Positions 16,330 through 23,208 of a stretch of 64,000 bases of DNA are shown here, piece by piece. The DNA is from Pseudomonas abietaniphila (lineage in GTDB: Bacteria; Pseudomonadota; Gammaproteobacteria; Pseudomonadales; Pseudomonadaceae). Below the pieces are notes generated by a model. The model ran no database searches. It had not been told where the DNA came from and worked only from the letters and a program-made list of their open reading frames with translations. A program made the position numbers and the translations under genes. The stretch covers positions 3,162,001 to 3,226,000 of the forward strand of contig NZ_CP155619.1 in NCBI RefSeq assembly GCF_039697315.1, read 5' to 3'. Numbering within the stretch: the stretch's first letter is position 1; each line of letters opens with the position of its first letter.

Positions 16330-18138
16330 ATGTCCAAGAAAATCTTCGTCACCGACACCATCCTGCGCGACGCCCATCAATCGCTGCTGGCGACCCGCAT
16401 GCGCACCGAGGACATGCTGCCGATCTGCGAAAAGCTCGACAAGGTCGGCTACTGGTCGCTTGAAGTCTGGGGCGGCGCGACGTTCGACGCCTGCGTGCGC
16501 TTTCTGAAAGAAGATCCATGGGAGCGTCTGCGTCAGCTGCGGGCGGCATTGCCCAACACTCGTCTGCAGATGCTGTTGCGCGGTCAGAACCTGCTGGGCT
16601 ATCGCCATTACAGCGACGATGTGGTCAAGGCGTTCGTGGCCAAGGCCGCCGTCAACGGCATCGACGTGTTCCGCATCTTCGACGCCATGAACGATGTGCG
16701 TAACCTGCGCGTGGCCATCGAAGCTGTGAAAGCCGCGGGCAAGCATGCTCAGGGCACCATCGCTTACACCGTCAGCCCGGTTCACACCGTCGAAGCTTTT
16801 GTGGCTCAGGCCAAACAGATGGAAGCCATGGGTTGCGACTCCGTTGCGATCAAGGACATGGCCGGCCTGCTGACCCCTTACGCGGCTGGCGAGCTGGTCA
16901 AAGCCCTCAAGGCCGAGCAATCGCTGCCGGTGTTCATTCACTCCCACGATACCGCCGGCCTGGCTGCGATGTGCCAACTGAAAGCCATCGAAAACGGCGT
17001 CGATCATATCGACACCGCGATCTCCAGCTTCGCCTGGGGCACCAGCCATCCGGGTACGGAGTCAATGGTCGCCGCGCTGAAAGGCAGCGAATTCGACACC
17101 GGGCTCGATCTGGAATTGCTGCAGGAAATCGGTCTGTACTTCTACGCGGTGCGTAAGAAATACCACCAGTTCGAGAGCGAATTCACCGCAGTAGACACCC
17201 GCGTCCAGGTCAACCAGGTGCCGGGCGGCATGATTTCCAACCTCGCCAACCAGCTCAAAGAGCAGGGCGCCCTGAACCGCATGGGCGAAGTGCTGGCCGA
17301 GATCCCGCGTGTTCGCAAAGACCTCGGCTATCCGCCACTGGTGACCCCGACCTCGCAGATCGTCGGTACTCAGGCGTTCTTCAACGTGCTGGCTGGCGAG
17401 CGCTACAAGACCATCACCAACGAAGTGAAGCTTTACCTCACGGGCGGTTACGGCAAGGCGCCGGGCGAGGTCGACGAGAAGTTGCGCCGTCAGGCGATCG
17501 GTAACGAAGAGCTGATCGACGTGCGTCCTGCCGATCTGTTGAAACCCGAAATGACCAAGCTGCGTGGCGAAATTGGCGCATTGGCCACATCCGAAGAGGA
17601 CGTGCTGACTTACGCGATGTTCCCGGACATTGGTCGCAAGTTCCTCGAAGAACGTGCAGCAGGCACGCTGACGCCAGAAGCGTTGCTGCCGATTCCAGAG
17701 CCCGGCACCGTAGCCAAGGCGAGCGGCGAGGGTGTTCCGACCGAGTTCGTTATTGACGTGCACGGCGAAAGCTACCGCGTGGACATCACGGGCGTGGGCG
17801 TCAAGGCCGAGGGCAAGCGTCACTTCTATCTGTCCATCGACGGCATGCCGGAAGAAGTGGTGTTCGAACCGCTCAACGAATTCGTCGGCGGCGGCATCGG
17901 CAAACGCGCCCAAGCCAATAAGCCGGGCCACGTCAGCACCACCATGCCGGGCAACATCGTTGATGTGCTCGTCAAGGAAGGCGACATGGTCAAGGCCGGT
18001 CAGGCCGTGCTGATCACCGAAGCGATGAAGATGGAAACCGAGGTCCAGGCCGCTGTTTCCGGCAAGGTCGTCGCGATCCATGTGGCCAAGGGCGATCGCG
18101 TGAACCCTGGCGAGATTCTGGTCGAGATCGAAGGCTGA
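16330..18138 (+). CDS. pycB: pyruvate carboxylase subunit B (carboxyltransferase + biotin carrier)
   Basis: The 602-residue protein carries an N-terminal HMGL-type carboxyltransferase TIM barrel (DTILRDAHQSLLATRMR near the start, with HSHDTAGLA as part of the metal site). A PYC/OADA middle domain and a C-terminal biotinyl domain follow, with the biotin lysine in EAMKMETE at K567. It resembles OadA but lacks oadB/oadG neighbours, and pairing with pycA makes it the transcarboxylase half of two-subunit pyruvate carboxylase. The end is followed by a hairpin and a terminator. Confidence 0.94.
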   Translation: MSKKIFVTDTILRDAHQSLLATRMRTEDMLPICEKLDKVGYWSLEVWGGATFDACVRFLKEDPWERLRQLRAALPNTRLQMLLRGQNLLGYRHYSDDVVKAFVAKAAVNGIDVFRIFDAMNDVRNLRVAIEAVKAAGKHAQGTIAYTVSPVHTVEAFVAQAKQMEAMGCDSVAIKDMAGLLTPYAAGELVKALKAEQSLPVFIHSHDTAGLAAMCQLKAIENGVDHIDTAISSFAWGTSHPGTESMVAALKGSEFDTGLDLELLQEIGLYFYAVRKKYHQFESEFTAVDTRVQVNQVPGGMISNLANQLKEQGALNRMGEVLAEIPRVRKDLGYPPLVTPTSQIVGTQAFFNVLAGERYKTITNEVKLYLTGGYGKAPGEVDEKLRRQAIGNEELIDVRPADLLKPEMTKLRGEIGALATSEEDVLTYAMFPDIGRKFLEERAAGTLTPEALLPIPEPGTVAKASGEGVPTEFVIDVHGESYRVDITGVGVKAEGKRHFYLSIDGMPEEVVFEPLNEFVGGGIGKRAQANKPGHVSTTMPGNIVDVLVKEGDMVKAGQAVLITEAMKMETEVQAAVSGKVVAIHVAKGDRVNPGEILVEIEG

Positions 18139-18160
18139 TCGCGACGCGGCAACGATAAAC

Positions 18161-18232
18161 AGCTTCCCGCGCACAGACGCGGGAAAGGCTGACGGTTACC
18201 TCTGGGGGAGCTCTCGTGGCTCCTCTTTTTTT
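18161..18232 (+). terminator. double hairpin with T7 tract after pycB
   Basis: A first hairpin pairs TCCCGCG with CGCGGGA around CACAGA (18165-18184). A second pairs GGAGC (18207-18211) with GCTCC (18219-18223), followed by TCTTTTTTT. The second has the form of a Rho-independent terminator for the pycAB transcript. Confidence 0.8.
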
Positions 18233-18289
18233 GCCTGCGAAATAATGACGCGTCCAGCTCTGCCTGGAGGACATAGAAGCCCGACAGGT

Positions 18290-18961
18290 TTATCGCGTGC
18301 GGAAATGCTCCAGCGTACTGATCTGCTGCCCGCCCTTGAAGTTATCCACAGCCAGCCACGCTTTGAACGCGGTTTCCAGCGACGGCCATTCGCTGTCGAG
18401 GATCGAGAACCAGGCCGTGTTGCGGTTTTTGCCCTTCACCACCATGTGCTGGCGGAAGATGCCCTCGAAGCTGAAGCCAAATCGCTCGGCGGCACGCATC
18501 GAACGGGCATTGTCGGCGTTGCATTTCCACTCCAGACGACGGTTGCCCAGTGCGAATGACTCCTTGGCGAGCAAATAAACCGCCTCGGTGCTCTTGGGCG
18601 TACGCTGCATCGAGGCGCCGAAGGTCACGTGGCCGATTTCGACACGACCCTGGCTCGGGACGATGGACATCAAGCTGATAAAACCGTCCAGCGCGCCGGT
18701 TTCCTGATCGACCACGGTATAGAACCAAGGGTCGGTCGAGGCTTGAAGGCCGGTGAGGTAATCATCAAATGCTCCACGTTCGGTGAACGGGCCTACGGCC
18801 AGGTAATCCCAGAGTTTCGGATCGGCGTCAGGACCTTCCAGCGCTTGCCACAGCCCTTGCGCATGACGCGCTGCGTCGAGTTTTTCCAGGCGAATGAAGC
18901 GTCCTTGCAGCGTGCGTGCGTCCGGCAGCTTCGCCGATTGCCAGTGTTCAAGGTTCGACAT
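18290..18961 (-). CDS. GNAT acetyltransferase, RimJ/RimL-like
   Basis: The 223-residue protein has the layout of RimJ/RimL N-acetyltransferases: an N-terminal GRFIRLEKLDAARHAQGLW stretch, a central GHVTFGASMQRTPKSTEAVY acetyl-CoA region, and RLEWKCNADNARSMRAAERF with GFSFEGIFRQHMV. It is the last gene of an apparent paiB - GNAT - GNAT operon, 15 bp after the preceding gene. The substrate is unknown. Confidence 0.82.
   Translation of the reverse strand: MSNLEHWQSAKLPDARTLQGRFIRLEKLDAARHAQGLWQALEGPDADPKLWDYLAVGPFTERGAFDDYLTGLQASTDPWFYTVVDQETGALDGFISLMSIVPSQGRVEIGHVTFGASMQRTPKSTEAVYLLAKESFALGNRRLEWKCNADNARSMRAAERFGFSFEGIFRQHMVVKGKNRNTAWFSILDSEWPSLETAFKAWLAVDNFKGGQQISTLEHFRTR
18342..18350 (+). 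promoter_or_regulatory. DnaA-box sequence TTATCCACA
   Basis: Exact match to the consensus DnaA box, inside the 3' part of the RimJ/RimL-like gene. It is one of several such matches in the window; binding is not shown. Confidence 0.3.
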
Positions 18962-18976
18962 GATCGGATTCCAGTC

Positions 18977-19423
18977 CTACAGCGGTTTGCGAAATTGAAT
19001 GTAGCCAGGGCGTTCGGCGATGCGTTCGTACAGCTGAATGGCAGTGGTGTTGGTTTCGTGAGTCAGCCAGTGGACCTTGTCGGCCCCGCCTTTTTTAGCC
19101 GCGACGTACACGTATTCGATCAGCTTGCGACCGACGCCTTTGCCGCGTTGCTCGGGGACGACCAGCAAATCCTGGAGGTAGCAGGAATAGTTGATGCTCC
19201 AGTTCGAGCGATGAAAGATGAAATGCACCATGCCGACGGCTTTGCCGTCTTCCCAGGCGAGCGCCGCATGGGTGGGTTCATTGCTGTCGAGAAAACGCTG
19301 CCAGGTGCTCTCAGTCACGGCGTCCGGCAGTTCGGTTTTATAGAACGTCAGGTAGGCCTTCCACAGCGGCAACCAGGCGTCATGGTCGGCGGCGGTGACG
19401 GGACGTATTTCGACGTCAGACAC
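18977..19423 (-). CDS. GNAT family N-acetyltransferase (PaiA-like by position)
   Basis: The 148-residue protein shows the GNAT core: a first strand-helix (IRPVTAADHDAWLPLWKAYL), YLQDLLVVPEQRGKGVGRKL as the acetyl-CoA pyrophosphate loop (Q/RxxGxG/A form QRGKGVG), and a C-terminal TNTTAIQLYERIAERPGYIQ. It overlaps the upstream paiB-type gene by 8 bp, so they are translationally coupled. In Bacillus the PaiB partner PaiA is a polyamine N-acetyltransferase; whether this one acts on polyamines is inference from position only. Confidence 0.82.
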   Translation of the reverse strand: MSDVEIRPVTAADHDAWLPLWKAYLTFYKTELPDAVTESTWQRFLDSNEPTHAALAWEDGKAVGMVHFIFHRSNWSINYSCYLQDLLVVPEQRGKGVGRKLIEYVYVAAKKGGADKVHWLTHETNTTAIQLYERIAERPGYIQFRKPL

Positions 19424-20057
19424 GGGTTTCTCCTTGGCTCATCAAGCGAGCGATTTCCTGGTCGTTTTGATCCTGACTGGTCGCCAGGCCTTTGCTGACG
19501 CCGGCGATGTCTTCGGCGCTGCGGTTCTGGTTGAGCTTGCGCTTGCCTTCCAGGCGTTCGATGGGAATGGCAAAGCCGACGATGCCGTTGAGCATTTTCT
19601 GAATGTAGTCGTCCGGAGCGTCGCTCACGGCCCAAGGCTTGGCGCGAGCCGCCTCGTGTTTGTCGGTCAGACCGCTGACCACGCCAAGCAGACGCTCGGG
19701 ATCGGTGAAGACCTCAGCGCGGCCGTAAGCGTGGACAGCCAGGTAATTCCAGGTCGGTACGACTTTGCCGTGTTCGGCTTTGGCGGCGTAGAAAGAAGGA
19801 CTGACGTAGGCATCGGGACCTTGAAAGATCACCAACACCTCAGTGCCCAGCGCCAGCGTTTTCCACTGCGGGTTGGCTTTGGCCAAATGGCCAGTCAACA
19901 CGCCGTGGGTGCCCTGAGTGGGATCGAGCAGCAGCGGGACGTGGCTGGCTTGCAGGCCGTTTTCGTCGGAGGTGACCAAGGTTGCCAGGCGCGCGCCGTC
20001 GATCTGACGGTGCAGACTGGCGAGATCTTCATCGTTGAAATAGCTGGGTGTGTACAT
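19416..20057 (-). CDS. PaiB-family FMN-binding protein (negative transcriptional regulator type)
   Basis: The 213-residue protein begins MYTPSYFNDEDLASLHRQID and contains HVPLLLDPTQG, GHLAKANPQW and PTWNYLAVHAYGRAEVF, the recognisable core of PaiB/FMN-binding split-barrel proteins. It is the first gene of a three-gene minus-strand operon with two GNAT acetyltransferases and is divergent from a MocR regulator that probably controls it through the operators at 20097-20143. Confidence 0.87.
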   Translation of the reverse strand: MYTPSYFNDEDLASLHRQIDGARLATLVTSDENGLQASHVPLLLDPTQGTHGVLTGHLAKANPQWKTLALGTEVLVIFQGPDAYVSPSFYAAKAEHGKVVPTWNYLAVHAYGRAEVFTDPERLLGVVSGLTDKHEAARAKPWAVSDAPDDYIQKMLNGIVGFAIPIERLEGKRKLNQNRSAEDIAGVSKGLATSQDQNDQEIARLMSQGETRV

Positions 20058-20096
20058 GAGATTTTCCTTGGCGATTGGCTTAATCCTAGGCAGCCT

Positions 20097-20143
20097 ATTG
20101 GTCTGTTGTAAGAACCATTAATGGTCAATTTCATAGGACCAAT
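20097..20143. promoter_or_regulatory. operator cluster of four GGTC/GACC half-sites
   Basis: ATTGGTC (20097), GAACCAT (20112), AATGGTC (20120) and GGACCAAT (20136) lie in the 89-bp gap between the divergent paiB operon and the MocR gene. Outer and inner pairs are each inverted. Binding by the adjacent MocR regulator is inferred. Confidence 0.5.
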
Positions 20144-20146
20144 TCG

Positions 20147-21691
20147 ATGCCCGTCGCCACGCCCTCATTGACCTTTGATTTCGCCGGTATCGAACTGGAC
20201 CGCCGCCAAGGCCTGAGCCGTCAGCTGTATCAGGCCCTTCGTGAGCGCATTCTCGACGGGCGTTTGAGCAGCGGAACGCGTCTGCCCGCCAGCCGCGATC
20301 TGGCGGTTTCGTTATCCATTTCCCGCAACAGCGTGATGCGCGCCTACGACCAGCTTTACGCCGAAGGCTTCACCGATGGCCGCATTGGCGACGGTACCTA
20401 TGTTGCACAATTACCGGAAAAATCGGCGCTGGCAAAAAAACTATCCACAAAAGTGTCCACAGGGTTATCACCAGGCTTATTAACAGCTTTATCCACAAAA
20501 TCGCCAAATGATGCTGGTGATTTATCCAGTAAAGTTATCCACAGCACTTCCATGGACCTGCTGGAACGGCACCATTTGAGTGCTCACAAAACCGGTTTGC
20601 CCCGCGCTTTTCGCGTAGGTATTCCGGCGTTCGATCTGTTCCCTTTTGACGTGTGGGGCAAGCTCCACGCGGCTTTCTGGCGAAAGCCGGGTTTGCATCA
20701 GTTGGGGTATGGCGACCCGGCAGGTGAATGGCGGTTGCGTGAACTGATCTCGGTGTATTTAAGAACATCTCGTGACTTGCAGTGTGCGCCTGAACAAATT
20801 GTGATCACCAGTGGCGCTCAGCAGGCGATTGCCCTTTGTGCACAGTTGCTGTTGAACGACGGCGACGGGGTCGCGATTGAGAATCCCGGGTATCGCGCAG
20901 CGGCCCACGCGTTTGCGGTCGCCGGCGCGAAATTGCACGGAATGTCGGTGGACACCGAAGGCATGCGGTGCCCGAATTCGAACGACAGCGGTTGCAAGTT
21001 GGTGTACGTGACGCCGTCGCATCAATACCCGTTGGGCGTCACCATGAGTCTGGCGCGCCGCCTGGATCTACTGGCGTGGGCTGATCGGACGCAGGGCTGG
21101 ATCGTCGAGGACGATTACGATGGCGAATACCGTTACAGCGGCGCGCCTTTAGCACCGCTGGCAGCGCTGGATCGACATGGCCGCGTGCTCTACGTCGGGA
21201 CCTTCGGCAAGGTCGCTTTTCCGGCGTTGCGTCTGGGGTATCTGGTGCTGCCGCGCAATCTGGTCAAGCCCTTCAGCCAGCGCCGAGCCTTGGATATGCG
21301 GCATTCGGAGATCGGCACTCAGGCGGTCATGGCCGAATTCATTGCATCGGGCCACTTTCAACGGCACATCCGGCGCATGCGTCGCGCGGCATTGAGTCGA
21401 CGTGATGCGTTGCTGGCAGGCTGGCCTGAGGACCTGCGTGGTTGCAGTCCGATGCCAAAACCGTTGGCGGGCTTGCACGTGTCGGTTGCAGTCGAAAGCC
21501 ACGCCCGTGAGCAGGAACTGGTGGCGAAGGCAGAAAGCGTCGGCGTTGAGGTGGCACCGTTGAGCGATTACTGGCTACCGGACTCCGACACGCCTGTGGA
21601 TAACCGGGCGGGGCTGGTGCTGGGGTTTGCAGCGGTGCTGGAAGCGGATATCGCGTCGGCGCTGGAAAGGCTGCGTGATGTGTGGCTGTGA
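20147..21691 (+). CDS. MocR/PdxR-type GntR regulator with aminotransferase domain
   Basis: The 514-residue protein joins an N-terminal GntR winged helix (RQLYQALRERILDGRLSSGT ... SRDLAVSLSISRNSVMRAYD) to a class I aminotransferase fold from about residue 150. The aminotransferase part includes VITSGAQQAIALCAQLLLND, ENPGYRAAAHAF, the Asp-containing VEDDYDGEYRY and the PLP-lysine region VGTFGKVAFPALRLGYLV. Such proteins use PLP or its adducts as effectors. The linker (residues ~95-135, rich in Ser, Leu, Lys) is coded by DNA crowded with DnaA-box-like sequences. It is divergent from the paiB operon, its likely target. Confidence 0.88.
   Translation: MPVATPSLTFDFAGIELDRRQGLSRQLYQALRERILDGRLSSGTRLPASRDLAVSLSISRNSVMRAYDQLYAEGFTDGRIGDGTYVAQLPEKSALAKKLSTKVSTGLSPGLLTALSTKSPNDAGDLSSKVIHSTSMDLLERHHLSAHKTGLPRAFRVGIPAFDLFPFDVWGKLHAAFWRKPGLHQLGYGDPAGEWRLRELISVYLRTSRDLQCAPEQIVITSGAQQAIALCAQLLLNDGDGVAIENPGYRAAAHAFAVAGAKLHGMSVDTEGMRCPNSNDSGCKLVYVTPSHQYPLGVTMSLARRLDLLAWADRTQGWIVEDDYDGEYRYSGAPLAPLAALDRHGRVLYVGTFGKVAFPALRLGYLVLPRNLVKPFSQRRALDMRHSEIGTQAVMAEFIASGHFQRHIRRMRRAALSRRDALLAGWPEDLRGCSPMPKPLAGLHVSVAVESHAREQELVAKAESVGVEVAPLSDYWLPDSDTPVDNRAGLVLGFAAVLEADIASALERLRDVWL
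20441..20543 (+). other. cluster of DnaA-box-like 9-mers inside the MocR linker
   Basis: Within 103 bp on one strand lie CTATCCACA (20441), GTGTCCACA (20453), TTATCACCA (20465), TTATCCACA (20489), TTATCCAGT (20522) and TTATCCACA (20535). Two are perfect DnaA boxes. They fall in the low-constraint linker of the MocR gene. Function is not shown. Confidence 0.45.
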
Positions 21692-21705
21692 GATGCGCAC
21701 CTCAC

Positions 21706-21796
21706 CTGTAGGAGCGCGCTTGCCCGCGATTGCGTTATTTCAGTCGCCTTATCTTGTGCTGACCCACCGCGATCGCGAGCAAGCTCGCACCTACAG
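21706..21796. repeat. REPIN (GTAGGAGCGCGCTTGCCCGC type)
   Basis: Left arm CTGTAGGAGCGCGCTTGCCC and right arm GCGAGCAAGCTCGCACCTAC (ending ACAG at 21796) are imperfectly inverted. It lies between the MocR gene and the YeeE gene. Confidence 0.85.
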
Positions 21797-21873
21797 GGGC
21801 GTGGATCTCTCCGCACCCCAGCATTTCCGGGGTTATACTCGCGCCCATTGCAACCATTCCCTGAGATACGTCC

Positions 21874-23085
21874 ATGAGTCTTCCTCTCTCCGCGTCGCCA
21901 GAACGCAAGTTCGGCACGCCGTTGATCGCCTTCGTTTTATTGGTAGTCGGCGCTTTGTTTCTTCAGTCCGCTGTCGGCGGCAAGCAAGTATTGCTGTTGA
22001 TCGTTGGCGCTGCGCTGGGCCTGACGCTGTATCACGCGGCGTTTGGCTTCACGTCCGCCTGGCGGGTGTTCATCAATGAGCGTCGCGGCGCAGGTCTGCG
22101 CGCGCAGATGGTGATGCTGGCCATCGCTGTCGTTTTGTTCTTCCCGGCCTTGGGCGCGGGCACATTGTTCGGCACACCGGTCACCGGGCTGGTGGCACCA
22201 GCCGGCGTTTCCGTGGTCTTTGGCGCGTTCATCTTTGGCATTGGCATGCAAATGGGCGGCGGTTGTGCGTCGGGCACGCTGTTCACTGTAGGTGGTGGTA
22301 ACGCGCGGATGCTGGTGACGCTGCTGTTCTTCATCATCGGTTCGGTGGCGGCGACCCATCACGCCGACTGGTGGTTCTCGCTGCCCTCGTTCCCGGCAAC
22401 GTCCATCGTCAAGACCTTCGGCGTGATGCCCGCCCTGATCATGAGCCTGGCGCTGTTCGCCGTGATTGCGCTGGTCACCATCAAGCTGGAAAAGCGCCGC
22501 CATGGCGAGCTGGAAGCCGCAGTCACCAGCGAGCACGTGGGGCTGCGTCGTTTTCTGCGTGGTCCATGGCCTTTAGTGTGGGGCGCCGTTGCCCTGGCGT
22601 TGCTCAACTATGCCACGCTGGCGCTGGCTGGCCGTCCTTGGGGGATCACCTCGGCGTTCGCCCTGTGGGGCGCGAAAGTCGCCAGCAGTCTGGGCGTGGA
22701 TGTCGGCAGTTGGGTGTTCTGGCAGATGCCCGCCAACGCCAAAGCGCTGGCCGCGCCGGTGTGGGAAGACATCACGACCGTCATGGACATCGGCATCATG
22801 CTGGGTGCGGCAGTGGCGGCGGGGCTTGCAGGACGCTTCTCGCCAAGCCTGAAGATTCCGACCCGTTCGCTGATAGCGGCGGTGATCGGCGGTTTGCTGC
22901 TGGGCTACGGGTCTCGCTTGGCGTATGGCTGCAACATTGGCGCTTACTTCAGCGGTATCGCGTCGGGCAGCCTGCATGGCTGGTTGTGGCTGATTGCAGC
23001 GTTTGCGGGTAACGCCGTGGGTGTGCGGATTCGCCCGTTCTTCTTTGAAGGCGAGCGTCGCCCGGTTGTATTGAGCGGCTGCTGA
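21874..23085 (+). CDS. YeeE/YedE (TsuA-like) sulfur-compound transporter
   Basis: The 403-residue inner-membrane protein has about ten hydrophobic segments and the two family signatures GGGCASGTLFT (Cys131) and YGCNIGAYFSGIASGS (Cys353), which in the thiosulfate transporter TsuA line the substrate path. It is full length for the fused two-half form. Likely role is uptake of thiosulfate or a related sulfur compound; the exact substrate is inferred from family. It stands alone between two REPINs. Confidence 0.88.
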   Translation: MSLPLSASPERKFGTPLIAFVLLVVGALFLQSAVGGKQVLLLIVGAALGLTLYHAAFGFTSAWRVFINERRGAGLRAQMVMLAIAVVLFFPALGAGTLFGTPVTGLVAPAGVSVVFGAFIFGIGMQMGGGCASGTLFTVGGGNARMLVTLLFFIIGSVAATHHADWWFSLPSFPATSIVKTFGVMPALIMSLALFAVIALVTIKLEKRRHGELEAAVTSEHVGLRRFLRGPWPLVWGAVALALLNYATLALAGRPWGITSAFALWGAKVASSLGVDVGSWVFWQMPANAKALAAPVWEDITTVMDIGIMLGAAVAAGLAGRFSPSLKIPTRSLIAAVIGGLLLGYGSRLAYGCNIGAYFSGIASGSLHGWLWLIAAFAGNAVGVRIRPFFFEGERRPVVLSGC

Positions 23086-23108
23086 TTAAAGTCGTTAGAC
23101 GCTTCAAA

Positions 23109-23201
23109 TGTGGGAGTGAGCTTGCTCACGAAGAGGCCGGTACAGCCGACAGATATCCATCGGCCGTACGGCGATATTCGCGGGCAAGCGCGCTCCTACA
23201 G
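23109..23201. repeat. REPIN with mixed arms
   Basis: Left arm TGTGGGAGTGAGCTTGCTCA pairs imperfectly with right arm CGGGCAAGCGCGCTCCTACA. The two arms belong to different sequence variants, so this is a hybrid element. It lies 8 bp from the transketolase stop. Confidence 0.8.
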
Positions 23202-23208
23202 GGCCTGA

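Noticed and set aside
20441..20543. A chromosomal origin (oriC) at the DnaA-box cluster
   Set aside because: It lies inside a coding region, has no A+T-rich unwinding element, and dnaA, dnaN or rpmH are not nearby.
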